Source: JANYJZ01 sp964523395
GTDB lineage: Bacteria; Bacteroidota; Ignavibacteria; UBA10030; SZUA-254
DNA: 64,000 bases
Assembly (NCBI GenBank): GCA_964523395.1
Contig: CAZFXS010000007.1
Span: 124,001 to 188,000, forward strand
Direction of reading: 5' to 3'
A program made the translations under genes and the position numbers. The notes under the pieces were generated by a model. It did not search any database, had not been told where the DNA came from, and was given only the letters and a program-made list of their open reading frames with translations. Shown in pieces: positions 36,684 through 44,898 of this stretch. Each line of letters opens with the position of its first letter. Positions within the stretch are counted from its first letter, which is position 1.

Positions 36684-37271
36684 TTATCTCTTCTCCGAAA
36701 CTGGATAACGTTTATCTAATGCAAGGTTGAGTTTTAACACATTCACCCGCGGTTCTCCCAAAATTCCGAATTGTCGGCCTTCAGTATATTGCCTGACCAG
36801 CGTATCCAATGTATTTGCACTTACGCTGCGATAGTGGGCAACGGAAGAAATCTGATACACCGCAGACGCAATACTTATGTGAGGATCCAATCCGCTTCCG
36901 GACGCAGTGACAAGATCAACCGGGACGCGATTCAAATTGTTAATCTTTTTGAGTGCATTAATTTTCATTTGTATCCCGGCCAATAAAGAAGAGTTCAGCG
37001 GGCCCAAGTTTGACCCTGATGACGCACTCGCATTGTACGGAAAAGATGATGTTGCCGACGGCCTGCTTCGGAAATACGAGGGGTGTGTAAACTGTTGTCC
37101 GATTAATTCTGAACCAAATGTTTTTCCGTTTTCTTTGATAAGGCTTCCATTAGCCTCTACGGGAAATAATATTTGCGCAACCCCGGTTATGAAGAGTGGA
37201 TATAATACTCCGGTCGTAACTGTTAAAAGAATCAAAAGTATTATCGATATTTTTATCTGATTCAACATCAT
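36684..37271 (-). CDS. kdpC: Potassium-transporting ATPase, KdpC subunit
   Basis: From ATG 37271 or the next ATG at 37268 the protein has about 195 residues: one N-terminal membrane helix (IKISIILLILLTVTTGVLYPL), FPVEANGSLI, GQQFTHPSYFRSRPSA, ASASSGSNLGPLN, the conserved VTASGSGLDPHIS and GEPRVNVLKLNLALD. It acts with KdpB in nucleotide binding and complex assembly. The longer frame to 37340 lacks family support. In most bacteria kdpC follows kdpB; here it is the first gene of the operon. Confidence 0.95.
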   Translation of the reverse strand: MMLNQIKISIILLILLTVTTGVLYPLFITGVAQILFPVEANGSLIKENGKTFGSELIGQQFTHPSYFRSRPSATSSFPYNASASSGSNLGPLNSSLLAGIQMKINALKKINNLNRVPVDLVTASGSGLDPHISIASAVYQISSVAHYRSVSANTLDTLVRQYTEGRQFGILGEPRVNVLKLNLALDKRYPVSEKR

Positions 37272-37298
37272 ATAGTTTTGAGAGAATTGTTCGTATAA

Positions 37299-37328
37299 AA
37301 TATACAATGGGGCAGACGCAAGTTTCAA
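37299..37328 (-). promoter_or_regulatory. Candidate kdp promoter
   Basis: On the minus strand TTGAAA (37328-37323), 18-base spacer and TATATT (37304-37299), about 28 bases upstream of the kdpC start. Confidence 0.5.
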
Positions 37329-37338
37329 TGAAGAAACC

Positions 37339-37375
37339 ATAAAGAAATGAGGGGAGGATGTAAAGATTTCATAAA
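37339..37375 (-). promoter_or_regulatory. Candidate KdpE operator (direct TTTATG/TTTACA repeats)
   Basis: On the minus strand TTTATG (37375-37370) and TTTACA (37364-37359) start 11 bases apart, with a further TTTATG at 37344-37339. The first pair, TTTATGAAATCTTTACATCC, resembles from memory the E. coli KdpE site (TTTATA ... TTTACA). It lies just upstream of the -35 of the kdp promoter, as expected for an activator. Confidence 0.45.
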
Positions 37376-37468
37376 GATACTGTTTGGTATTGATTCTTGA
37401 TTTATTTATCTTTGACGGAAATTATAAGTAAGTATTCTGTACATTTATTTTTAAGAATTTTTATTCTC

Positions 37469-38587
37469 ATGAAAGTCCCTCTCGCCGATCTCCACACGCA
37501 ATATCTTCAGATAAAACCTGAGATTGATTCTGCCATTCAGGATGTCATCAACACATCTCAATTTATCCTTGGGAAAGCTGTTACTGATTTTGAGCAGAAA
37601 TTTGCCGAAGCGCATCATGTAAAACATTGCATCGCGGTGGGATCCGGTACCGAAGCGCTGCACGTTCCGCTTTGGGCATTGGGGATCGGTGCAGGAGATG
37701 AAGTGATTACCTCTCCGTTTACCTTTATCGCAACTCTTGAAGCGATCTCTCTGCTAGGTGCCAAGCCCGTTCTTGTTGATATCGACCCGGATACATATAC
37801 AATAACTCCACAGGCGATCGGAGATTATCTCCGATCGCACACCGGCAAAAAAGTCAAAGCCATTATGCCCGTTCATCTGTATGGCCAAACAGCAGCAATG
37901 GATGAGATTAACACAATAGCTCATAAATATGGTATCCCGATTGTAGAAGATGCCTGCCAGGCACATCTCGCGAAATACAAAGAGAAATATGTCGGCAACC
38001 TCGGCATTGCCGCCGGATTTAGTTTCTATCCCGGCAAAAACCTCGGCGCGTACGGTGAAGGGGGCGGGATTTTAACAAATGATGACGGATTGATGAAACA
38101 GATGAAATCACTCCGTGACCACGGGCAGGTGGAAAAGTACAAGCATGATTTTTGGGGACATAATTACCGGATGGATGGAATTCAGGGGGCAGTTCTCGGC
38201 GTCAAACTTAAATATCTTATAGGATGGACATCACGCAGACAAGAGATTGCCAAAAAATATAAAGCCGCACTTACCGGTGTAGGTGACCTTGTTATGCCGG
38301 TTGAAGCACCCGGTTGTGAGCATGTGTTTCATCTCTTTGTCATCAGGACGAAACATCGTACTGAACTTCAAAAGTTTCTTTCTGATAAAGAAATATCAAC
38401 TGCCGTTGCGTATCCTATTCCGTTGCATCTTCAGAATGCCTACAAGCATTTAGGGTATAAAAGGGGCGACCTTCCTGTCAGTGAAGTTGCAGCCGATGAA
38501 GTTCTTGCCCTGCCAATGTATGCTGAGTTGACAGATCCTCAGGTTGAATATGTAATTTCGACTGTACAAGCCTTTTTCAGGAAGTAA
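37469..38587 (+). CDS. DegT/DnrJ/EryC1/StrS sugar aminotransferase
   Basis: From ATG 37469 the protein has 372 residues and starts with the conserved KVPLADLHTQY. The PLP-binding lysine lies in FSFYPGKNLGAYGEGG. Other motifs are GSGTEALHVPLWALGIG, TSPFTFIATLEA, PVHLYGQ, VEDACQAH, LRDHGQ and NYRMDGIQGAVL. The family adds an amino group to nucleotide-linked 3- or 4-keto sugars; WbpE and PglE are the closest types by feel, but the substrate is not decided. The in-frame ATG at 37397 adds an unlikely hydrophobic leader. It is divergent from the kdp operon and followed by ugd. Confidence 0.88.
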   Translation: MKVPLADLHTQYLQIKPEIDSAIQDVINTSQFILGKAVTDFEQKFAEAHHVKHCIAVGSGTEALHVPLWALGIGAGDEVITSPFTFIATLEAISLLGAKPVLVDIDPDTYTITPQAIGDYLRSHTGKKVKAIMPVHLYGQTAAMDEINTIAHKYGIPIVEDACQAHLAKYKEKYVGNLGIAAGFSFYPGKNLGAYGEGGGILTNDDGLMKQMKSLRDHGQVEKYKHDFWGHNYRMDGIQGAVLGVKLKYLIGWTSRRQEIAKKYKAALTGVGDLVMPVEAPGCEHVFHLFVIRTKHRTELQKFLSDKEISTAVAYPIPLHLQNAYKHLGYKRGDLPVSEVAADEVLALPMYAELTDPQVEYVISTVQAFFRK

Positions 38588-38716
38588 TCCTCTCTTTTCT
38601 CTGTTTTTTCCTCCGGGGGTGTTAGCTGCGTCATTGGAATTCAAACGGAAAATTCCTATACTATCCCCGAAATTTATTCATTTTCACATTTTTTTATTTA
38701 TCATTTCTATTAGCAT

Positions 38717-40033
38717 ATGAAAATTGGCGTTGTGGGAACCGGGTATGTCGGTCTTGTGGTCGGCACCTGCTTTGCGGAAACAGGAAACGATGTCATTTGT
38801 GTGGATGTTGATAAAAAGAAGATTCAGATGTTACGGAAGGGGAAATCCCCGATTTACGAACCGGGACTTTCTGAGCTTCTCAAGAAAAATATTCATGAAA
38901 AACGGTTGTCATTTACAACCGATCTTGCGCTGGGTGTGCGGCAAAGTGAAGTGCTATTTCTTGCACTTCCGACTCCTCCGTCGGATGACGGGTCTGCGGA
39001 TTTGAGCCTTGTTCTGGCTGTCTCGAAAAATATCGGCGGCTACATGAACGGCTACAAAGTCATTGTGAACAAGAGTACTGTTCCGGTTGGCACCGCAGAT
39101 AAAGTCAGAAACGTAATCGAAAAAGAAACCGATCATCCGTTTGATGTTGTTTCCAATCCGGAATTTTTAAAGGAAGGCGCGGCTATCAACGATTTTCTGA
39201 AGCCGGACCGGATTGTGGTCGGTTCTTCCAATCAGCGTGCAATTAATATTATGCAGGAATTGTACGCGCCGTTTATCCGTACTGGCAATCCTTTCATTGT
39301 TATGGATGAAAGAAGTTCGGAGCTGACAAAGTATGCCGCAAACGCGTTTCTTGCCACCAAAATTTCCTTCATGAATGAAATTGCCAATTTGTGCGAGGAA
39401 GTTGGCGCTGATGTCGATATGGTACGCAAAGGTATCGGAACAGATGCACGTATCGGCCAGCAGTTTTTGTTTGCGGGAGTTGGTTACGGAGGGTCATGTT
39501 TCCCGAAGGATGTGCGTGCTCTTGGAAAAACGGCGCAGGAGTTCGGTTACGATTTCAGAATTTTAGATGCCGTCCAGTATATCAATCAGTACCAACGGAC
39601 AAGAACAATCAAAAAAATTACCGAACATTTTAAAGGTTCGCTGAAGAATAAAGTCATTGCGGTGTGGGGACTTTCGTTCAAGCCGAATACGGATGACATG
39701 CGGGAAGCTCCATCGGTGACAATTATTCAGCATTTATTAAAGCATCAGGCGAAAGTCTACGCGCATGATCCCGTCGCGAATGAAGAAGCAACAAAGCAAT
39801 TAAGCGGGAAGGTTAAGTATTTTGATAATAATTATGATGCATTGAAAAAGGCCGATGCACTGATTGTTGTAACAGAATGGAATGAATTCCGCAGGCCCGA
39901 TTTCGACAAGATGAAATCTCTGATGCGGGGACACGTCATTTTTGACTGCCGCAATATTTACAATCCTTCAGTTCTTCGGGAAAAGGGATTTACTTATTAT
40001 GGCATTGGCAGAGGAGCGGGGAATGGCAAATAA
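38717..40033 (+). CDS. ugd: UDP-glucose 6-dehydrogenase
   Basis: The 438-residue protein oxidises UDP-glucose twice with NAD+ to UDP-glucuronate. Motifs: N-terminal VGTGYVGLVVGTCFAETGN, SNPEFLKEG, the catalytic cysteine in GYGGSCFPKDVRALG, and LSFKPNTDDMREAPS. The C-terminal UDP-binding domain is complete. The last 11 bases overlap the start of the UDP-glucuronate decarboxylase gene, so the two consecutive steps are translationally coupled. Confidence 0.96.
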   Translation: MKIGVVGTGYVGLVVGTCFAETGNDVICVDVDKKKIQMLRKGKSPIYEPGLSELLKKNIHEKRLSFTTDLALGVRQSEVLFLALPTPPSDDGSADLSLVLAVSKNIGGYMNGYKVIVNKSTVPVGTADKVRNVIEKETDHPFDVVSNPEFLKEGAAINDFLKPDRIVVGSSNQRAINIMQELYAPFIRTGNPFIVMDERSSELTKYAANAFLATKISFMNEIANLCEEVGADVDMVRKGIGTDARIGQQFLFAGVGYGGSCFPKDVRALGKTAQEFGYDFRILDAVQYINQYQRTRTIKKITEHFKGSLKNKVIAVWGLSFKPNTDDMREAPSVTIIQHLLKHQAKVYAHDPVANEEATKQLSGKVKYFDNNYDALKKADALIVVTEWNEFRRPDFDKMKSLMRGHVIFDCRNIYNPSVLREKGFTYYGIGRGAGNGK

Positions 40034-40982
40034 AGAAATTGTCAGTGTTGTCACAGGAGGTGCGGGGTTTCTTGGTTCACATTTGTGTGACCGCTTGCTT
40101 GCGGAAGGACATAATGTTGTATGTATCGATAATCTTGTCACCGGCGACACGGCGAACATTTCGCATCTATTCGGGCACGAACGTTTCCGGTTTGTCCAGC
40201 ATGATGTGACTAATTACATTTTTATCGAGGGGCCCGTTGATAATATTCTTCATTTTGCGTCGCCTGCAAGTCCGATTGATTATCTCAAGCTTCCCATACA
40301 AACACTGAAAGTCGGTTCGCTCGGAACACATAAAGCTCTTGGTCTCGCAAAAGCAAAAGGCGCGCGCTTTTTCATTGCTTCCACATCTGAAGTATATGGC
40401 GATCCGTTAATTCACCCGCAACAGGAATCATATTGGGGGAATGTTAATCCCATAGGACTTCGGGGAGTTTATGATGAAGCAAAACGGTTCTCTGAGGCTA
40501 TGACAATGGCGTATCACCGCTATCACAATGTTGACACGAGAATTATCAGGATTTTTAATACCTACGGGACACGCATGCGGATTAATGACGGGCGTGCCAT
40601 CCCGGCGTTTATGTCTCAGGCGATACGTGGCGAAGATCTTACAGTGTTTGGTGACGGAAGCCAAACCCGGAGCGTCTGTTATGTCGATGATTTGATTGAT
40701 GGCATCTACCGTTTATTGATGTCGAATGTCACTGAACCGGTGAATATCGGCAACCCTGACGAAATAACAATGTTACAACTTGCCGAAGAAATTCTTGATC
40801 TGACGGGAAGTAAAAGTAAGATTATATTTAAACCTTTACCGGAAGATGATCCGAAGGTCCGGCAACCCGACATTACCAAAGCCAAAAACCTGCTTGGCTG
40901 GTCTCCGAAAGTCAACAGAAGAGAAGGCTTAAAGAAAACACTCGAATATTTCCGCTCAAAAATTTCACCGCAGACAACGTAA
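40023..40982 (+). CDS. uxs: UDP-glucuronate decarboxylase (UDP-xylose synthase), SDR family
   Basis: From ATG 40023, preceded by GAGGAGCGGGG, the protein has 319 residues. It is an extended SDR with VVTGGAGFLGSHLCDRLL (NAD binding), HFASPASPIDYLK, STSEVYGDP, the YxxxK site in GVYDEAKRFSEAMT, IRIFNTYGTRMRINDGRAIP and a C-terminal VRQPDITKAKNLLGW. The sequence pattern is that of Uxs1-type decarboxylases, which convert UDP-glucuronate to UDP-xylose. The frame extends upstream to 39942, inside ugd, but those residues have no family support. It overlaps ugd by 11 bases. Confidence 0.92.
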   Translation: MANKEIVSVVTGGAGFLGSHLCDRLLAEGHNVVCIDNLVTGDTANISHLFGHERFRFVQHDVTNYIFIEGPVDNILHFASPASPIDYLKLPIQTLKVGSLGTHKALGLAKAKGARFFIASTSEVYGDPLIHPQQESYWGNVNPIGLRGVYDEAKRFSEAMTMAYHRYHNVDTRIIRIFNTYGTRMRINDGRAIPAFMSQAIRGEDLTVFGDGSQTRSVCYVDDLIDGIYRLLMSNVTEPVNIGNPDEITMLQLAEEILDLTGSKSKIIFKPLPEDDPKVRQPDITKAKNLLGWSPKVNRREGLKKTLEYFRSKISPQTT

Positions 40983-41027
40983 CCGTCTGTTGTCGCTTGC
41001 CATAACAGTCATAGGGTATCATCGGCT

Positions 41028-41999
41028 ATGCGAAGAATAGGATTGCTGATACTCATAAGTTGTTTCTCATTCCAGGTTAACGCTCAATCCTGGACTCTTG
41101 ATAATTACAGCCTTTCCGGAAACGATACCAATAGTTTTTCCCTTGCATTGGTACCTGTTCATTCAGATGATTCCTCTGCCGTAACTTCTTCATTGTTGTA
41201 TCACGACACTTCAGCGATAAAGTACGATCGTCTGGCGATTGTTGGCGGACTCCTCGCCGGAGCCATGGTTTCAATCCACATTTATCAGCAAAATGGCTGG
41301 TGGGCGGATAACCGTACCTCATTTCACTTTCAGGAAGATTTAATTTACGGACGCAGTGTTGATAAAATTGGTCATTTTTATGGCGCATCGCTGATGACAT
41401 TTGCGGTGAAAAAAGCAGTACAATGGGCGAATGTGAATGAACGAGATGCTCTTTGGATGGGAGCCGGTGCCAGCGTATTGTTTCAAACGTACGTGGAAAT
41501 CGAGGATGGATTTTCCACGTGGGGATTTGACCGTGTCGATTTCGCTGCTGATGTTGCCGGAGCTGCATGGCCCCTGGCGCAGTATTATTTCCCTCTTCTC
41601 CAAAATATTGATCTCAAAATGAGCTATCTGCCGTCAGATCTCATTGATAATGCCGGAGGTGTAGGGTTTAAAGGACAAAAACATTTGATGATGGACGATT
41701 ATGAGGGGCAAACGTTTTGGCTGAGCATAAAAATTAATTGTACTCTTCCCGCGGAAACAGAAAAGTACTGGCCGGATTTTTTAAATCTTGCAGTGGGGTA
41801 CGGTGCAAGAGATATTGCTGCAACATCTACCCAGCCATATAGTGTTGTCTATGTTGCACTCGATTATGATATGACGAAAATTATTCCACAATCTTCTCCT
41901 TTTCTCCGTACACTAAGTCAGACGCTAAATTTTATTCACTTCCCGGCCCCCGCGGTTCGCATTGCGCCATCTGCAATCTGGTACGGACTCTATTTCTGA
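41028..41999 (+). CDS. DUF2279 (YfiM-like) envelope protein
   Basis: The 323-residue protein has a signal peptide (RRIGLLILISCFSFQVNAQ), then a region with SFHFQEDLIYGRSVDKIGHFYGASLMT, WMGAGASVLFQTYVEIEDGF and GFDRVDFAADVAGAAWPLAQ. The DK-GHF and D-A-D-AG-A patterns identify DUF2279, a family of predicted periplasmic or outer membrane proteins of unknown role. The C-terminal part looks beta-rich. It follows the UDP-xylose synthase gene by 45 bases and may share its transcript. Confidence 0.75.
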   Translation: MRRIGLLILISCFSFQVNAQSWTLDNYSLSGNDTNSFSLALVPVHSDDSSAVTSSLLYHDTSAIKYDRLAIVGGLLAGAMVSIHIYQQNGWWADNRTSFHFQEDLIYGRSVDKIGHFYGASLMTFAVKKAVQWANVNERDALWMGAGASVLFQTYVEIEDGFSTWGFDRVDFAADVAGAAWPLAQYYFPLLQNIDLKMSYLPSDLIDNAGGVGFKGQKHLMMDDYEGQTFWLSIKINCTLPAETEKYWPDFLNLAVGYGARDIAATSTQPYSVVYVALDYDMTKIIPQSSPFLRTLSQTLNFIHFPAPAVRIAPSAIWYGLYF

Positions 42000-42115
42000 G
42001 CCTTGCTTTTCATCCTGCTATTTCCTAATTTTGTTACGCATTTCCGGCCATTTTTCATAAATTAATCAAATCATTTTCAGACACTTCGTTCTATTTTCAC
42101 TCGAAAGGATTACGC

Positions 42116-42586
42116 ATGGCATTAAAAGTTGGCGATATGGCTCCTGAATTTACATTGTATGACACGGATAAGAAAGAGCGTTCATTAAAAGAACTTATGG
42201 GGAAGAAAACCGTGCTCGCGTTTTTCCCCGGTGCTTTTACAGGGGTTTGTACGAAGGAAATGTGTACGCTACGTGACTCGCTTTCCAGTTTTAACGGGAT
42301 GAGTGCTCAGGTAGTCGGTATTAGTGTCGATTCACCGATTACGAACAAAAATTTTGCTACACAGAACAATCTGACATTCCCTATCCTCAGCGATTTCAAC
42401 CGTACGGTCTCCAAACAGTATTGCGGCCTTGTCGATAATTTTTCCGGGATTAAGGGGTACTTAGCTTCAAATCGTTCAGTATTTGTGTTGGATGGTACGG
42501 GTAAAGTTACCTATGTGTGGATCGGAGAGAATCCCGGGATTGAACCGCCATACGAGGAAATCAATGCCGCATTAAAAGCATTTTAA
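42116..42586 (+). CDS. Peroxiredoxin (AhpE/Prx5-like)
   Basis: The 156-residue thiol peroxidase has the peroxidatic cysteine in FPGAFTGVCTKEMCTLRD (C49 by count), with a second cysteine six residues later, and VVGISVDSP. It reduces hydrogen peroxide and organic hydroperoxides with thiol donors in the cytoplasm. Length and lack of a signal peptide fit the AhpE group. An AAAGGATT site precedes the ATG. It is paired with a BCP-type peroxiredoxin gene 38 bases downstream. Confidence 0.92.
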   Translation: MALKVGDMAPEFTLYDTDKKERSLKELMGKKTVLAFFPGAFTGVCTKEMCTLRDSLSSFNGMSAQVVGISVDSPITNKNFATQNNLTFPILSDFNRTVSKQYCGLVDNFSGIKGYLASNRSVFVLDGTGKVTYVWIGENPGIEPPYEEINAALKAF

Positions 42587-42624
42587 TTGCGGATTGTTAA
42601 TAACCTTTTCTTTGATTAAACAAT

Positions 42625-43083
42625 ATGGCAGAGTTGAAACCGGGTGATAAGGCCCCTGATTTTTCACTTCCTTCTTCAGAGGGTAACACCGTATCTTTGA
42701 AAGATCTCAGAGGAAAGAAAGTAGTTTTGTTTTTTTATCCGAAGGATGATACTCCGGGATGCACCAAGGAAGCATGCTCATTCCGCGATAATCTTGCGCG
42801 TGTGAAGAGGAAAGGCGCTGTTATTTACGGCGTCAGCGCTGATTCAGTCAAATCACATAAGAAATTTATTGAGAAATTTGATTTAACGTTTCCATTACTG
42901 AGCGATGAATCAAAGGAAATGGTCAACGCATACGGTGTCTGGCAGAAGAAAACGTTTATGGGAAAATCGTATATGGGAATTGTGCGGACAACATTGATTA
43001 TTGATGAGAGCGGCAGGATTGCTCACATTTTTCCGAATGTGAAAGTAGAAGGCCATACGGACGCGGTACTGGAACATCTGTGA
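42625..43083 (+). CDS. bcp: Thioredoxin-dependent peroxiredoxin, BCP type
   Basis: The 152-residue protein has the BCP pattern: KAPDFSLPSSEG, VLFFYPKDDTPGCTKEACSFRDN (peroxidatic C and, five residues later, the resolving C of the BCP alpha2 type) and YGVSADSVKSHKKF. It removes peroxides using thioredoxin. It lies between another peroxiredoxin gene and the pterin block and is 11 bases from the PTPS gene, so the run may be one transcript. Confidence 0.95.
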   Translation: MAELKPGDKAPDFSLPSSEGNTVSLKDLRGKKVVLFFYPKDDTPGCTKEACSFRDNLARVKRKGAVIYGVSADSVKSHKKFIEKFDLTFPLLSDESKEMVNAYGVWQKKTFMGKSYMGIVRTTLIIDESGRIAHIFPNVKVEGHTDAVLEHL

Positions 43084-43094
43084 AGGTTTAAACT

Positions 43095-43502
43095 ATGGTA
43101 TACTTAACACGAAAAGAACATTTTTGCGCATCGCACCGGCTGTATAATCCGAAATTTTCCGACCAGGAAAACCTGGCGTTGTACGGCAAGTGCGCGTACG
43201 CCAACGGTCATGGCCACAATTATGAAATCGAAGTAACGGTTGCCGGCGAGCCGGATATAGAAACCGGTATGATTATGGACTTGAAAAAACTCGCCGATAT
43301 TATTGACAGGGAAATACTCGAAAAAGTGGACCATAAGCATCTGAACTTTGATGTCGATTTCCTAAAAGGAGTAATTCCCACTGCGGAAAACATCGCGATG
43401 ATATTTTGGAATATCTTAACACCGAAAATTACTGCCGGTAAATTATACTCAGTTAAGGTGTATGAGACACAAAACAATTTTGCGGAATATAAAGGCTCCT
43501 GA
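43095..43502 (+). CDS. 6-pyruvoyltetrahydropterin synthase family protein (PTPS/QueD)
   Basis: The 135-residue enzyme keeps the family site: zinc histidines H14 (FCASHRLYN), H39 and H41 (NGHGHNYE), catalytic C33, D79-H80 (KVDHKHLN) and the pterin-anchoring E124. The cysteine-to-HGH spacing (C-x5-HGH) matches animal PTPS, which makes 6-pyruvoyltetrahydropterin, better than the C-x3-HGH of QueD. Adjacent folE and SDR genes, and the absence of queC/queE, support a tetrahydrobiopterin role over queuosine, but the sequence alone does not prove it. Its stop overlaps the folE start by one base. Confidence 0.85.
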   Translation: MVYLTRKEHFCASHRLYNPKFSDQENLALYGKCAYANGHGHNYEIEVTVAGEPDIETGMIMDLKKLADIIDREILEKVDHKHLNFDVDFLKGVIPTAENIAMIFWNILTPKITAGKLYSVKVYETQNNFAEYKGS

Positions 43503-44086
43503 TGGCGAAGAAGAAGCAAGATAACAGATCCGGATTGGAAGAATCAATCAAGTCTATTCTTTCCCTTGTCGGGGAAAATCCTGCGCGCGAAGGGTTGCTG
43601 CGTACACCTCATCGGGTTGCAAAAGCATACGAATTTCTCACCAGCGGATATAAACAGGATATCGATACACTTCTTAATGGCGCCATCTTTACCGAAAAGT
43701 ATGACGAAATGGTCATCGTGAAGGATATCGATTTTTTCAGTTTGTGCGAGCACCATATGCTGCCGTTTTATGGCAAGGCGCATATCGCGTATATTCCGAA
43801 CGGAAAGATTGTGGGATTGAGTAAAATCCCCCGCATCGTGGATATGTTCAGCAGGCGATTGCAGGTGCAGGAACGTATGACCCGCCAAATTGCGGATACA
43901 CTCTATGAAACGCTTGAACCGGATGGTGTTGCCGTTGTTATCGAAGGAAAACATCTCTGCATGATGATGCGGGGAGTGGAGAAACAAAACTCCATTGCCA
44001 CGACGAGCGCCATGCTTGGCTCGTTCCGTGACGATGAGAGAACGCGCAACGAATTTTTGAAACTCCTTAGCGGAAGAATTTCCTGA
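43502..44086 (+). CDS. folE: GTP cyclohydrolase I
   Basis: The 194-residue protein opens GTP to 7,8-dihydroneopterin triphosphate, first step of folate and biopterin synthesis. Zinc ligands C82 and H85 lie in SLCEHHMLPFYGKAHIAYIP and C153 in HLCMMMRGVEKQNS. GLSKIPRIVDMFSRRLQVQE is the usual core. Length is normal. The ATG overlaps the PTPS stop (TGATG) and the first SDR gene starts 3 bases after its stop. Confidence 0.97.
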   Translation: MAKKKQDNRSGLEESIKSILSLVGENPAREGLLRTPHRVAKAYEFLTSGYKQDIDTLLNGAIFTEKYDEMVIVKDIDFFSLCEHHMLPFYGKAHIAYIPNGKIVGLSKIPRIVDMFSRRLQVQERMTRQIADTLYETLEPDGVAVVIEGKHLCMMMRGVEKQNSIATTSAMLGSFRDDERTRNEFLKLLSGRIS

Positions 44087-44089
44087 TTT

Positions 44090-44830
44090 ATGGCGAAGAA
44101 ACAGAAAGCAGTCCGGATGCATCGTCCCGTCGTCTGGGTTGTCGGCGCTTCGCGGGGAATAGGAAAGGAAATTGCCAAAGAATTTGGATCCATCGGTTGT
44201 GAAGTCTGTCTGTCCGGACGGAACGCGAGAGAGCTTGAATCAGTAGTCGCTGAAATTGTTCACCTGGGGGGGAGAGCGCACGCGTTTCCATGCAATATTA
44301 CTTCACCGAGGACGATACTTGCAACGGTAGTCCGTATCAGCAACAGGGTTGGTGACGTCGACGTACTGGTAAACAATGCCGGCGTGACTGTTTTTAAATC
44401 ATTTCAGGATACATCCCTATCTGAATTTCATCAAATCATTGCGACTAATCTCGAGGGGCAAATTGCGTGTACCAAAGCCGTACTTCCTTCGATGATAGAA
44501 CGGAAAAGCGGATGGATTTTTAATATTCTTTCCACTGCTTCCATCATGACCTTCGAAGGTTCTGCCGCATACACCGCTACCAAGGCGGGGATGCTCGGCT
44601 TAAGCAAAGTGCTACGTGAAGAATTACGGCCGTCGCTCGTCAAGGTTGTGAATGTTATGCCGGGACCAACCGACACGGCAATGTGGAGCCGCTCTGATCG
44701 CAGGAGACTTTCAAAAAAAATGATGGCTCCCAAAAGTGTTGCCGAAGCGGTACTTGCCGCATATCAGCTTCCTCCGGATGTTGTGCCTGAAGAAATTGTT
44801 CTTCGTCCGATCGGAGGAAATATTGAATAA
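44090..44830 (+). CDS. Short-chain dehydrogenase/reductase (possible sepiapterin reductase)
   Basis: The 246-residue SDR has VVGASRGIGKEIAKEF (cofactor loop), VLVNNAGVTVFK, catalytic S and Y-x3-K in LSTASIMTFEGSAAYTATKAG and MPGPTDTAMWS. The nearest context, 3 bases after folE and close to PTPS, makes it the best candidate for the last step of tetrahydrobiopterin formation (reduction of the 6-pyruvoyl side chain). A general 3-ketoacyl reductase is the alternative, since SDR sequence rarely fixes substrate. The cofactor loop followed by SGRN suggests NADPH. Confidence 0.8.
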   Translation: MAKKQKAVRMHRPVVWVVGASRGIGKEIAKEFGSIGCEVCLSGRNARELESVVAEIVHLGGRAHAFPCNITSPRTILATVVRISNRVGDVDVLVNNAGVTVFKSFQDTSLSEFHQIIATNLEGQIACTKAVLPSMIERKSGWIFNILSTASIMTFEGSAAYTATKAGMLGLSKVLREELRPSLVKVVNVMPGPTDTAMWSRSDRRRLSKKMMAPKSVAEAVLAAYQLPPDVVPEEIVLRPIGGNIE

Positions 44831-44898
44831 CGAGAACTCTTACCTTTCCTCGTGTCTCAGATCCTACATCTCAAAATCCAACTCATTTCTTCAACCCG

